Positions 39,010-48,542 of a stretch of DNA of 64,000 nucleotides are shown one piece after another (position 1 is the first letter of the stretch; every line of letters starts with the position of its first letter). Source of the DNA: Fluviispira multicolorata (lineage in GTDB: Bacteria > Bdellovibrionota_B > Oligoflexia > Silvanigrellales > Silvanigrellaceae); assembly GCF_009208585.1 (NCBI RefSeq), contig NZ_WFLN01000007.1, positions 186,001 through 250,000 on the forward strand, in the 5' to 3' direction. The translations under genes and the position numbers were made by a program. The notes under the pieces are model-generated. The model was given only the letters and a program-made list of their open reading frames with translations. It searched no databases and had not been told where the DNA came from.

Positions 39010-39717
39010 ATGAGATCAAATGTTTTTTCATCTATAATATTAAGTTTAGGAATTATTTCATCAAGTTTTTTATTGGGAAAGTCATTTGAAAATTATCAAA
39101 ATTTTGGGAGATATATAAACGTTAAAGGTCTTGATGAAAAAATTGTAAAGTCTAATTTTTCAACATGGAACTTAAGCTTTACATCAGCAAACAATGATTT
39201 AAAAAAAATATACTTTGAAATTTCAGCTTCTCAAAAAAAGATCATTCAATTTTTAAAAGCACAAGGATTTGATGAAAAAGAAATTGAAATTCAAACTATA
39301 TCTGTCACTGATAATAGAGCACAAGCTTATTCAAATATCAATGTAAATACTCCTCGCTATTCAGCTAACTCAGGAATTACATTATCAACTAATAAAGTAG
39401 ATCTTGTCAGCCTCGTTGCTCAAAAAACAGGGGAGCTGGTTGAATCGGGTGTTGTCATAAATAATAGCTATATTCGCTATGCCTATACAGACTTAAATTC
39501 AATCAAACCTGAAATGTTAACACGTGCAACAGCGAATGCCAAAGAAGCTGCAGCTACATTTGCAGAAAATTCAAATAGTTCTGTTGGAAAAATCAGAAAA
39601 GCGACTCAAGGTGTATTTACAATAACATCTGTAGATGGATACGACTCCCATGGAGATGAAGGAAGTATTTTAAAAAAAGTACGAGTTGTTACTTCTGTTG
39701 AGTTTTTTATAAATTAA
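39010..39717 (+). CDS. SIMPL domain (DUF541) exported protein
   Basis: The protein has an uncleaved-looking N-terminal hydrophobic segment and then the SIMPL/DUF541 pattern: NVKGLDEKIVKSNFSTWNLSF, LKAQGFDEKEIEIQTISV, KVDLVSLVAQKTGELVESGV and ATANAKEAAATFAENS. The ATG at 39010, six bases after AAGGA, is preferred over the one at 39004. Family members are periplasmic and have been linked to oxidative stress and kinase signalling; the role here is open. Confidence 0.85.
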   Translation: MRSNVFSSIILSLGIISSSFLLGKSFENYQNFGRYINVKGLDEKIVKSNFSTWNLSFTSANNDLKKIYFEISASQKKIIQFLKAQGFDEKEIEIQTISVTDNRAQAYSNINVNTPRYSANSGITLSTNKVDLVSLVAQKTGELVESGVVINNSYIRYAYTDLNSIKPEMLTRATANAKEAAATFAENSNSSVGKIRKATQGVFTITSVDGYDSHGDEGSILKKVRVVTSVEFFIN

Positions 39718-39819
39718 TTATTAAAGTTAATTAACTAAATAGACATTTATAGTGACTTAACTTTTTATTATACCAATCATGCAAAAAACTATTATTTTAA
39801 ATTTGAGAACACCGATTAT

Positions 39820-40761
39820 TTAAAATAATTTTTTAAAGAAATTTTTAGCTTGCTGTTCAATACGTTTGGCTTCATCTTTAATGCGGCGGTCATACTCTTG
39901 TTTAGCGAGATCATCACTGAGTTTTTTTGCAGTTTCTTTCACTTGTTGTTCAATAAGTTTGGCTTCATCTTTAATGCGGCGGTCATACTCTTGTCTAGCG
40001 AGATCATCACTGAGTTTTTTTGCAGTTTCTTTCACTTGTTGTTCAATACGTTCGGCTTCATCTTTTATGCGGCGGTCATACTCATGTCTAGCGAGATCAT
40101 CACTGAATTCTTTAGCAGCATTCTCAGTCAATTGATATAATTTAGACCAAAGATCAGAGGGGGATTGGGGAGCTGTAGGTGTTACAGTTGCTATTTTGAG
40201 CGGTTCAAATGTGAGATTTGCATTTATATTTCTTTTACCTATTCTTTTTGTGGTAGATGTACAAAGCTGTTCATGACATGCTAAAACACGATCATCAGCT
40301 TGATTTACAAGATTATAAGTATATTTTTTATCTTTAGTATTTGTTTCAGTGAGTGAAAAAGTACTAAGAGCGGTGGCTCCAGTATAATAGTATGCATTAG
40401 ATGGGGTGTTTGGTATTTTTGGGCTATATATTAAATACTTATATTCATCAGAGGCGTCAGTAAAACTAATAACAATGTTTTCGTCTACGAATACAGGTGA
40501 GTGACACTCTTTGCCAATCTGAATTATCTGTATTTTAGAATATTCTGTATTTGATTTAATTAGATAATTTGCTTTATCTCCCTCATTAAATAAGTGTGTT
40601 AAATTATAATCATTCAACTTTATTTTATAGTCTTGGCAATAAAGAACATCATTTCCATTTGTATCTTTAATTGTTACAGATGTTTCTTGTCCATAAGCTG
40701 AACTTATTGTATTAATTATAAAAAAATAAAGATAAGATGATGAAATAATTATCCTTTTCAT
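39820..40761 (-). CDS. Exported protein with three 31-residue helical repeats
   Basis: The 313-residue protein has a signal peptide (cleavage near AYGQ), an unfamiliar N-terminal domain of about 190 residues with four cysteines, and a C-terminal array of three nearly identical 31-residue repeats at 216-308. Each holds the segment EYDRRIKDEA, strongly charged and expected to form a long helix. AAAGG precedes the ATG. The repeats suggest a spacer or coiled-coil stalk; no family is recognised. Confidence 0.7.
   Translation of the reverse strand: MKRIIISSSYLYFFIINTISSAYGQETSVTIKDTNGNDVLYCQDYKIKLNDYNLTHLFNEGDKANYLIKSNTEYSKIQIIQIGKECHSPVFVDENIVISFTDASDEYKYLIYSPKIPNTPSNAYYYTGATALSTFSLTETNTKDKKYTYNLVNQADDRVLACHEQLCTSTTKRIGKRNINANLTFEPLKIATVTPTAPQSPSDLWSKLYQLTENAAKEFSDDLARHEYDRRIKDEAERIEQQVKETAKKLSDDLARQEYDRRIKDEAKLIEQQVKETAKKLSDDLAKQEYDRRIKDEAKRIEQQAKNFFKKLF
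39838..40116 (-). repeat. Three tandem 93-base repeats within a coding sequence
   Basis: Three direct copies of a 93-base unit encode 31-residue helical repeats; copies differ at only a few bases, indicating recent duplication or gene-conversion-like homogenisation. Frame is kept because the unit is a multiple of three. Confidence 0.92.
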
Positions 40762-40785
40762 TTTAAAAACCTTTTATAGGAGTGG

Positions 40786-40803
40786 GAATTCTTAAAAGAA
40801 TTC
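40786..40803. promoter_or_regulatory. Perfect 18-base palindrome in the 5' leader
   Basis: GAATTCTTAAAAGAATTC is palindromic with arms of eight around AA and sits 25 bases before the start of the repeat protein gene, between its likely promoter and its ribosome-binding site. It could be an operator. Confidence 0.35.
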
Positions 40804-40966
40804 GACATTAAAATTATAGAATAATAATTTATAATATTTATGTCAATATATGAATGATTTTTTCTAACTCATCCATTATTTCAGAATATTTATATAATTT
40901 TATTTACTTCCTTTATTTAATCCTGTAAAAAGAATGATAATTCAATCTTAAAATAAGGATCGTTAT

Positions 40967-41881
40967 ATGGGCTATGAATGCGAATTTAAGAACCTTGATA
41001 TAGACTTAGAGCTTCAATTACAAAATAAATGGTTAGCTAACTCTATTCCGATTCATTCAGATATCTTGGATATAAAAGAAAAAATGCCTCTTTATCATGA
41101 TGATAAGTATAGTAATTATTGGAATATTAGAGAAATTTTGCTTACAGAACCTTTAAATTATTTTCGTTTAAAAGAATTTCTTTACATGAGATATGGAGGA
41201 GATGAATTAGCAAAAAAAACATTAGAAGACATGAATACACTCGATCCAAGTCAAAGTTATCGGATATTAAATGCAGGTTCTGGATTTGGTTCCGATATGA
41301 TTGAGCAAGCAAAAATTCTTCCAAATGCAAAATTTTGTGGTATTGAATTTAACAAACGCTACGCTGATTTGTCTGCAAAAATAATTCAGGCATTAGGATT
41401 GGAAGACAGAATTAAAATATATAATGCGAATTTAGCCGAACCTAATCATATGAAAGAAATACAAAATAGAGAAGGTATTTTTGATGCAGCTTATTCAAAT
41501 CTTGTCATATTACATATAGACAATAAGTCTATAGTGTATCATTTAATCTTTGAAATGTTAAAAAAGGGCGGTATATTTCGAAATGAAGACTATATAAAAC
41601 AAAATAAGACAGATCTTAAATTTGCTGCAGAAAAAATTGGTTGTCAAAACTTAAAAACCCTTGGAGAAATGATTAAAATTGCAGAAAAAGCAGGATTTAA
41701 TAAATCGCACTATATTGATCTCACTGAAAATTGGAAAGAATTTACTTTGCAGAGGCTTTCTGAGTACTCTAAAATAAACCAAAAAATTAGTAAAAAAAAG
41801 GAAGTATTTTTTAAGGATGCAGCAGATTACTTTAGTGAATATTTTGGTTGTGGTGGTGTGTTCAAGCATGTGAAGGAATAG
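40967..41881 (+). CDS. SAM-dependent methyltransferase
   Basis: The 304-residue cytoplasmic protein has a class I methyltransferase core: motif I YRILNAGSGFGSDMIEQA, CGIEFNKRYADLSAKI (post-I), FDAAYSNLVILHI and LKKGGIFRNEDYI. AAGGAT six bases upstream supports the ATG. The layout resembles small-molecule methyltransferases of the sarcosine or phosphoethanolamine type, but the substrate is not evident. It stands alone. Confidence 0.82.
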   Translation: MGYECEFKNLDIDLELQLQNKWLANSIPIHSDILDIKEKMPLYHDDKYSNYWNIREILLTEPLNYFRLKEFLYMRYGGDELAKKTLEDMNTLDPSQSYRILNAGSGFGSDMIEQAKILPNAKFCGIEFNKRYADLSAKIIQALGLEDRIKIYNANLAEPNHMKEIQNREGIFDAAYSNLVILHIDNKSIVYHLIFEMLKKGGIFRNEDYIKQNKTDLKFAAEKIGCQNLKTLGEMIKIAEKAGFNKSHYIDLTENWKEFTLQRLSEYSKINQKISKKKEVFFKDAADYFSEYFGCGGVFKHVKE

Positions 41882-42197
41882 AAATCATATGGAGAATAAA
41901 ATTTTTGTATTAAGCTTTTTACATTGTAAAGTTTGCAGCAGATTTATCAAAAACTTTCTTGTATGATGTAATAAATGATTGTAACATGAGTCGATTGGTT
42001 TTAAGATCTGAAAATTAAGAATGTTAAAGAGAATAATTGAAATAGTACATATTTATTTGATTAGAATTTATAGAATTGAAATATGAGAGTAGAGTAGAAT
42101 AAAGTAACAATTGAGCTTTATGTTTCGTGGTAGTTCCAATGTTTTTGAAAACAGATTTACAGATATTAACACTTTATTATAAGAAAGTGATACTAAA
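41882..42197. other. Gene-free region
   Basis: These 316 bases between two plus-strand genes show no credible frame, RNA fold or repeat. A promoter for the downstream glutathione transferase gene is expected but not identifiable. Confidence 0.4.
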
Positions 42198-42833
42198 ATG
42201 ATGAAATTTTATTTTTCAACTGCAACTTGTTCAACTGCTTGCCATATTGCCTTAGAAGAATTGTCTCTGGACTATATTCCGGTGGAAGTAAGCTGGAAAA
42301 GAGATCAAAATGTGCTTGAACTTAACAAGCTAAATCCATTGGGAGCTGTTCCTGTTCTAATCTCAGAACAAGGGAAAACTCTGACACAGAATTCAGCTAT
42401 TCTTGAATACCTTGCAGATCAAAAGCCCTCTGCACAGTTGCTTGCAGAACAGGGAAGTTGGGATCGAAGTGAAACCATGAGTTGGGTTACTTTTGTGGCA
42501 TCCGACCTACAGAAGGCTTTTTCGCCTTTTTTTCAAATAAAAAATATGACTAAATCTGAATTAGCTCAAAAAGAGATATTAGATTTTTCAACAAAAAAAA
42601 TTCAAACTTTATTGGATTATATAGAGCAAAATCTTGCTGGTAAAGACTATATTACGGGGCAGCAATTTACGATTGCAGATGCCTACTTATTTACGGTAAT
42701 AGGTTGGACCAAATGGGTAAATATCAGTACACTCGAGTACAAAAATATCACAAGCTATATGAAGCGTGTTTATGATCGTCCATCCGTGCAGAGCGTTTTA
42801 AAAAAAGAAAACATGCTTGATTATCTTCAATAG
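42198..42833 (+). CDS. Glutathione S-transferase family protein
   Basis: The 211-residue protein has a thioredoxin-like N-terminal domain (MKFYFSTATCSTACHIALEEL, then NPLGAVPVLISEQGKTLTQNSAILEYLADQ with the cis-Pro and the glutathione-binding SAI motif) and an all-helical C-terminal domain with FTIADAYLFTVIGW. The active-site region resembles beta-class bacterial GSTs with a catalytic cysteine near residue 11. Two adjacent ATGs (42198, 42201) are possible starts. Its composition is slightly less AT-rich than that of its neighbours. Confidence 0.92.
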   Translation: MMKFYFSTATCSTACHIALEELSLDYIPVEVSWKRDQNVLELNKLNPLGAVPVLISEQGKTLTQNSAILEYLADQKPSAQLLAEQGSWDRSETMSWVTFVASDLQKAFSPFFQIKNMTKSELAQKEILDFSTKKIQTLLDYIEQNLAGKDYITGQQFTIADAYLFTVIGWTKWVNISTLEYKNITSYMKRVYDRPSVQSVLKKENMLDYLQ

Positions 42834-42941
42834 GAAGCAGGACTATTTATAGTATCTTTTGTGTTAATTTTAAAGACTTTAAACTACTTGTGTTCAATAT
42901 TAAAAATGAAAATATAAATTTTTTGAGCATAGATTTATTTC

Positions 42942-44333
42942 TTATCTTAAATAATTATATTCATAAACAGGAAATTGTTTATGATATGATGGATCTAGTA
43001 TTATAAATTTATCACCTTTTAAAATATTTATAATTTTAATTAATGAATGGTTATCTAATTCTGGATTTAAACTTTTTAAATAAAGTAAATAAGATAGAGC
43101 TACAGGAGTTGCATTGGAACTGGAAATTTCTCTATTGTTTAAGGTCAGTGCTCCTATATTAAAAAATGAAAAGGCTATAGTGCCTTTATTGTAATTATAT
43201 GGACTTTCTTTTTCAACAGAAAAATTTATATAAATATCCGTGCATTTCATGGAGTTTTTATGGATACCTGAAATGAGTTTATCATCTCTAGATCCAAATC
43301 TACTTATTGAGTAATTCATATCTCTAACATAGCCAATTCTAAATCTTCTTTCATGCTTCTTACAATCAGCATAATATCCCAAATCATCTTCAATATTTTG
43401 ACTCTGCGTAAATACATTTGACTGAATAAGAATTGAATCATTATTCTTTAGCAAATTATCAATAAAGTTAATATAGTATGATTTAACAATATATTTTTTT
43501 ATTTCAGTTGGTAAAGTATTGAAAGTTTTATTGATACTGTCAATTGAAATTCCAGAAGATAGGGATATAAAATTAATTTTATATTTCTTTATATAAAACT
43601 TAAAATCATTTGATTGATTCAAAAACAAATTATCAATTCTTCTCTTTATATTATCTTCATTTTTTTCGCTTTTTAAAATATTTTCATATTCATATTCATT
43701 AGTGTATGCTAAAATAAACTTTGATTTTGGATTATTATTTGCAATAAAATTAAAAATTGAATTACCATGACCAACACTTTCTGAATTAAATATTAATTCT
43801 TGCAGTGATCTATTAAGAATATGAGCAAATAATTTTGAAGATGGGGTTGATAATTCATAAGGAATTTTTTCATAATTACTGTTACTAAAAGTATCTAATA
43901 ATATATTTTTTGTAATCCGAGGGATATTTATTAATGTATTATCAGGAATAAATTTACCATTATTATTTTCTTTTAAATTTAAAATAACTCTTTGTCGGTA
44001 TCTAGTATATGCTGCGAGCCTCATTGATGAGTCATCAATGAGTAAAATTCTAAGACCTTCACTTTCTTTATCCAATTTAATATTCTTTACTTCTCCAGCT
44101 TCAATTGCAACTAACTCACACATTTTTTGATCCGTATTGTAATCATTTCGACAAGGTGTGTTTAATTGCAAAAGTTGATTTTGTATCAATGAATTCAATT
44201 CATTCGACAACTCAGGATTTGGATCCTGCCAATGAGACTCAGGCGGCTGCCAATGAACTAGAAATTGATTGTCAGATTTGTTTCCACATGATGTAATCAT
44301 TAGAACAAAGAAGAGTATGAGGTAATTTTTCAT
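42942..44333 (-). CDS. Lipoprotein with a divergent subtilase-like domain
   Basis: The 463-residue protein has a lipoprotein signal (LMITSC, Cys16). The order of subtilase (S8) catalytic motifs can be discerned: Asp in RILLIDDSS near residue 101, His in ESVGHGNSIFNFI near 190, and Ser in ISSSNATPVALSYLLYL near 413, in place of the usual GTSMATP. The surroundings are poorly conserved, so this is a divergent or possibly inactive member. There is no propeptide or autotransporter region. The substrate is unknown. Confidence 0.58.
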   Translation of the reverse strand: MKNYLILFFVLMITSCGNKSDNQFLVHWQPPESHWQDPNPELSNELNSLIQNQLLQLNTPCRNDYNTDQKMCELVAIEAGEVKNIKLDKESEGLRILLIDDSSMRLAAYTRYRQRVILNLKENNNGKFIPDNTLINIPRITKNILLDTFSNSNYEKIPYELSTPSSKLFAHILNRSLQELIFNSESVGHGNSIFNFIANNNPKSKFILAYTNEYEYENILKSEKNEDNIKRRIDNLFLNQSNDFKFYIKKYKINFISLSSGISIDSINKTFNTLPTEIKKYIVKSYYINFIDNLLKNNDSILIQSNVFTQSQNIEDDLGYYADCKKHERRFRIGYVRDMNYSISRFGSRDDKLISGIHKNSMKCTDIYINFSVEKESPYNYNKGTIAFSFFNIGALTLNNREISSSNATPVALSYLLYLKSLNPELDNHSLIKIINILKGDKFIILDPSYHKQFPVYEYNYLR

Positions 44334-44732
44334 TATTATTTCTTTTGCTTTTTAATTGAAAATAAATTGAATCGTATAATTCTGTATTTAAGTTATTTTT
44401 ATCAAAAAATATAAGGTTTTCTTAAACTTATTGATATACAAATTGTTATTGTGTGTCAAGAAAAAATATAAGATTTATTTAAATTGATTTTTGAATGACT
44501 TGTGTTACGTTTGTGTCATCTGATCTACTGCTCTTCTGTCAATTAAAAAATATGAAAAGGTATTTTTCTTCGGATTTTACAAAGCAAATAAAAATTACGG
44601 ACTCAAACGCCATGTAAATGACAAAATCTAAACTTCAGAAATAATTTATATTATAATGAGCACGTATAAAAATATGTAATATGCAAAAATAATTATTTTT
44701 TGTTTGTAAAATTGAATTTAAGGAGAGCTATT
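44334..44732. other. Gene-free divergent promoter region
   Basis: A 399-base AT-rich gap between divergent genes. No coding frame, RNA gene or strong hairpin is evident; it should contain promoters for both flanking genes. Confidence 0.4.
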
Positions 44733-45656
44733 ATGAATTTTAAAAAATTATTTGTCCTAGTAGCAAGTATTCTTTTTGTCTATTTTGCTAAAAGTGAAGA
44801 TTTGTCAAATTCAACTGTGTATTTAAGTGCTCGTTTAAAAAATACTATTTTTGCGTGCGGATTGGATGATACTGGTGCAATCGTAAACTGCAAAGCTACT
44901 GGTTCAGAATTAAAAGGTCCAGATGGTCCACTGTCCTTTTATAAAGGCTATGCTTATCTTCCAGGTTCAGGAGCTGACACTAAAAACGATAATACAACGA
45001 CTAAATGCCAGCTAAACATAGCAGATTCAACCTTAAGCAATTGCACAGGCCAAGTGAATAAAAACTTTGCCAGCCCACATACAATTCATTTCTTTAAAAA
45101 ATATGCTTATATAACGAGTTATGCATCAAATAGTATTTATTTATGTCAAACTGATAAGAATTATTCTTTAGATTCATGTGTTCAAACAGGAAACTCTTTT
45201 AACAAACCTCTTGAAATAGCTATAGCTAAAAATAATGCTTACATAACAAATTTTGGAGATCAATCAGTTTCCTTATGCAGAATTAATAATGATGGAACAT
45301 TTGCCTCTCCATGTACAAAAATGAAAACCAATGCTGGAACAAATATTAGCCTTGCAAATAACTATGCATACATAACAAATCAATTGAAAAATAGTGTAGA
45401 CGTTTGTCCTATTCAGGCTGACGGAAATTTTGGGGTATGTTCAAATATGCCAATTAAAACATTATCACAGGTAAGAGATATTATGATTTATAACAAGTAT
45501 TCCTATATAACAAATTGGAATAATTCTATTATAACAAAGTGTGAAGTTAACTCAAATTCAGGAAATTTAGAAAATTGTGGAACAATGGATCTTTCAAAGA
45601 GTGTATCAGCTCCCATTTCTGGAATATCTATTTTAGATATTTCTTCCAAGTTTTAA
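44733..45656 (+). CDS. Exported beta-propeller-like protein
   Basis: From the ATG at 44733 (AAGGAG seven bases upstream) the 307-residue protein has a signal peptide (cleavage near YFAKSE). It then carries about six repeats of a blade-like motif of the form YAYITN/S...S..CQ/N..G, for example KYAYITSYASNSIYLCQ, NNAYITNFGDQSVSLCR and NYAYITNQLKNSVDVCP. Cysteines recur once or twice per blade, suggesting disulfide-tied blades. The pattern is that of YncE- or NHL-like propellers; the ligand is unknown. Confidence 0.75.
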   Translation: MNFKKLFVLVASILFVYFAKSEDLSNSTVYLSARLKNTIFACGLDDTGAIVNCKATGSELKGPDGPLSFYKGYAYLPGSGADTKNDNTTTKCQLNIADSTLSNCTGQVNKNFASPHTIHFFKKYAYITSYASNSIYLCQTDKNYSLDSCVQTGNSFNKPLEIAIAKNNAYITNFGDQSVSLCRINNDGTFASPCTKMKTNAGTNISLANNYAYITNQLKNSVDVCPIQADGNFGVCSNMPIKTLSQVRDIMIYNKYSYITNWNNSIITKCEVNSNSGNLENCGTMDLSKSVSAPISGISILDISSKF

Positions 45657-45736
45657 TTGGAAATTTAGAGAATAAAGACATTTTTGAGCCACTTTATTAT
45701 TTTTTCTCATTTGATTAGCAATTTTTGCGTCCTATT

Positions 45737-46051
45737 ATGACTAAAAGATTATATCTAATTCTGTCATTTTTAATTTCTTGCGCTTCTTTTGGGAAAAAAT
45801 TCAATGGAAATAATGAAAGTATCAAAATAAATGTACCAACTAGAAAAGAAGTTGAAAGTAATTTTGGAATACCTTTTAGATCTGGATTTGACAGTGGCTT
45901 AAAGATATATCATTATTTTTATGGAATGGTCTTAGTTTTTAATAATACTAAAGTTAAAGAATTGACAATACGTTTTAATGAAAACGACATCGTTCAGAAT
46001 TATTCTTATTTAAGTTCTTTTAATGATGATAATATAGTGATTTTTAATTAG
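45737..46051 (+). CDS. Small lipoprotein, BamE/SmpA-like pattern
   Basis: From the ATG at 45737 the 104-residue protein has a lipobox LISC (Cys15), then TRKEVESNFGIPFRSGFDSG. This resembles the opening of BamE/SmpA folds, where a TKEEV..LLGKP helix precedes a short beta sheet ending in a hydrophobic strand. The ribosome-binding site is weak. It may be an envelope assembly or modulator lipoprotein; the family call is tentative. Confidence 0.55.
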   Translation: MTKRLYLILSFLISCASFGKKFNGNNESIKINVPTRKEVESNFGIPFRSGFDSGLKIYHYFYGMVLVFNNTKVKELTIRFNENDIVQNYSYLSSFNDDNIVIFN

Positions 46052-46105
46052 GGTGAGATCTCAAATTTTCCCTCTAAATCATAGAATATTCAACATAAAT
46101 TATGT

Positions 46106-46193
46106 CAGTTAAGAGTTGAGAATGTTAAGTTAAAATATAAATATGTAATGCCAGTTAAGAGTTGAGAATGTTAAGTTAAAATATAAACATGTA
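46106..46193. repeat. Two tandem copies of a 46-base unit
   Basis: A 46-base unit starting CAGTTAAGAGTTGAGAATG occurs twice in direct tandem, starting at 46106 and 46152; the second copy diverges near its end. It abuts the end of the IS982-type transposase remnant and may mark its insertion or decay. Confidence 0.85.
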
Positions 46194-47068
46194 CTTAAAT
46201 AGACATGCAGAAAATCGTCCGAAAACGTGAACTATGAGTCCTTTAGTGGATCGAACTTTTGATGCAATTTGAATTCCACTCGTTTCTATTAACCAGATGA
46301 AAAGGATTTCAATTGACTGTCGAAAAGAACTAACTATTTTTGAATACACTTCTTCATCATGGGAAAGATCTTTTTTTGATTTTGAAAGTTTAATTGGAGT
46401 ATGCAGTTCTGACCCAATAAATCCTAAATTGCGTTTTTTTTTATCTATATAAGCGTTGTCAGCTAGGATTTTAGTATTTTTTTGAGTTAAAAGATCTTGT
46501 TTAATAGCAGTTAAATCATGAGTACTTGCTTGTGTAACTTTAACGAGTTTGGGGGCAGATAGTTTTTGATTTCTGTATGTTGCAATGAGATGAAGCTTTA
46601 ATCCATAGTAATAAGTTTCCTTTGAGGACAGTAACGTACTGAAGAGATATCATTGGCAGTCTTACATTTATATGCTCTTGAATTTTTTGTGAGCATAATA
46701 GGTAGTGAGTCAACTAATGCAATATTTTCCAAGGAGTTGAATGTATTTTTAAATTTATCATCCTTAAGTAAAAATTTTACGATTTCAGGAAAAACTAAAT
46801 TTAAAGAATTTAGTTTAAATAAAAATTCTTCATAAGAAGGCAAATGAGGAACCATTCGAAAAGGAAGTTTTTTATAAACTTAAAAATAGATTTAACATTT
46901 TTAAGTCCATTCAAAATTCCAAAAATATAAATAGTGATGACTTCTTCATCAGTAAACAAGGGGTTTGAATTGGGACTTATTTTTAAAAAAGTGTGAGGAG
47001 AAAATTGAGAAAAGAAATTGCAGGTTGTAAGATAGATTTTGATGAGTTGGCTCTGCTAACTTGTCCAT
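46190..47068 (-). pseudogene. Frameshifted IS982-family transposase
   Basis: Read on the minus strand from the ATG at 47068, fragments in different frames together match an IS982-type DDE transposase: NPLFTDEEVITIYIFGILNG, then VPHLPSYEEFLFKLN and ALVDSLPI with the first catalytic Asp, then YYGLKLHLIATYRNQ, ILADNAYIDKK, and SIEILFIWLIETSGIQ with a catalytic Glu. At least three frameshifts separate the pieces, so the gene is dead. IS982 elements are roughly 1 kb, matching the span. Confidence 0.85.
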
Positions 47069-47077
47069 TGACTCCCC

Positions 47078-47122
47078 TTTTCTTGGTGAAAAAGTGTCAA
47101 CTTGAAATGGGGGATACGATCA
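47078..47122 (+). repeat. IS-end-like repeat, copy 1
   Basis: The core GTGTCAACTTGAAATGGGGG followed by ATACGATCA is repeated at 49235-49278 in the same orientation with about three differences. The sequence looks like an insertion-sequence terminus and lies between the IS982 remnant and the old-yellow-enzyme gene. Confidence 0.75.
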
Positions 47123-47145
47123 TTTTTATAAAGGATATACTAACT

Positions 47146-48237
47146 TTACTCAGTATACCCCATTTTATCTGCTTCATAATACCCTTCTTTTGGCAGAGGT
47201 TCAGCTAAATCAAATAAATATTTATGCTCGTTATAAAAGTATTTTGGATTAGGTTGATTTAATTTTTCACCCATTTTAAATTTTTGCACCAAATCTGGAT
47301 TTGGTATAGATAATTTTCCAAAAGCTATGGCATCGGCATGTCCATTTTGAATTGCGTTTTCTCCAGATTCTTTAGTAAACCTTTCATTTAAAATAAATTT
47401 GCCAGAGAAAAGACTTTTTAATTTTGGTGATAAACTGTCTTTTGCTTCATATTCACGCGCACATATAAAAGCAATATTACGTTTTGATAATTCTGACACA
47501 AGGTAACTAAAGGTTGCAGCTGGATTTTCGTCACCAGCACCCAATGCATCACATCTCGGAGCTATGTGGTAACCAACACGACCTGCACCCCAGACATCTA
47601 TTACAGCGTCAACAACTTCTAACGGAAATTTTGCTCGATTTTCTATTGACCCACCATATTGATCTGTTCGAATATTTGATTTCGATTGCAAAAATTGATC
47701 TAATAAATATCCATTTGCACCATGTAATTCCACTCCGTCAAACCCTGCTCTTTTCGCATTTTTTGCGCCATTTCTATAGATCTCGACAAGTTGTCTTATC
47801 TCTTCTAAAGTAACTGCTCGGGGAGTGTCATAATTTTTTTCAGGGCGAATTAAAGAAACTTTGATATTTGCAGCAATGGCGCTCGGTCCAATCGGAGCTT
47901 GTCCTGTATAAATTGGATCGGAAATTCTCCCGACATGCCATAATTGCATGACAATTGTTCCGCCCTTTTCATGCACAGCATCTGTAATATTTTTCCAAGC
48001 TTTCACTTGATCTTCATTCCAAATACCTGGAGTTCTAGGATAACCTACGCCGAGTGGATCAACTGAAGTTGCTTCTGTGATAAGCATGCCAAATGCCGCT
48101 CTTTGACAATAGTATTTTTTTATTAAGTCATTTGGCACTCTTTGGTAGTTCGCACGGCAACGTGTGAGTGGCGCTAAAATAATTCGGTTGTTTAATGACA
48201 AATCACCTATTTTGATAGGTTCAATTAAAGTAAACAT
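47146..48237 (-). CDS. nemA: Old yellow enzyme family alkene reductase
   Basis: This FMN-dependent NADPH oxidoreductase reduces activated alkenes, quinones or nitro compounds. The 363-residue barrel protein has NRIILAPLTRCRA, FGMLITEATSV, IVMQLWHVGR, FDGVELHGANGYLLDQFLQ with active-site histidine and asparagine, and DQYGGSIENR. The conserved GRP(Y/F)-like C-terminal motif is present in degenerate form (FGKLSIPNPDLV). It is flanked by the IS-end-like repeats, so it may have moved with them. The physiological substrate is unknown. Confidence 0.92.
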   Translation of the reverse strand: MFTLIEPIKIGDLSLNNRIILAPLTRCRANYQRVPNDLIKKYYCQRAAFGMLITEATSVDPLGVGYPRTPGIWNEDQVKAWKNITDAVHEKGGTIVMQLWHVGRISDPIYTGQAPIGPSAIAANIKVSLIRPEKNYDTPRAVTLEEIRQLVEIYRNGAKNAKRAGFDGVELHGANGYLLDQFLQSKSNIRTDQYGGSIENRAKFPLEVVDAVIDVWGAGRVGYHIAPRCDALGAGDENPAATFSYLVSELSKRNIAFICAREYEAKDSLSPKLKSLFSGKFILNERFTKESGENAIQNGHADAIAFGKLSIPNPDLVQKFKMGEKLNQPNPKYFYNEHKYLFDLAEPLPKEGYYEADKMGYTE

Positions 48238-48542
48238 AGAGTTCTCCCCATTTTATTTTACATTTTTACATTGAAAAAATCAGATCGTGTTACGAATTTT
48301 TTATATCATATTAAAATGTTATTTGAATATCTTTAAAATAATTTTATGAGTACGCTAAATGGTTGAGCAAAGTTTTTTTAAATTAATAAATATTTAATGC
48401 TTGGTATTTGAATTTTATTAAGGACGGATTTTTTTGCATTATCGATGATTAGTATTGATTATTATTATAAAGAAATATTTGTAAAAGAATCATTTTCACT
48501 ATACGCTGATAATATATATCCTGAATAAAAATAGGAGAAAAA
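48238..48542. other. Gene-free divergent promoter region
   Basis: A 305-base AT-rich gap between divergent genes with no frame or structure that I can support. Confidence 0.4.

Noticed and set aside
39850..40140. Plus-strand open frames opposite the 31-residue repeats, with repeated translations
   Set aside because: The periodicity comes from the 93-base repeats of the real minus-strand gene.
46653..46835. 60-codon plus-strand frame
   Set aside because: Antisense to the IS982-type transposase remnant, whose motifs are on the minus strand.
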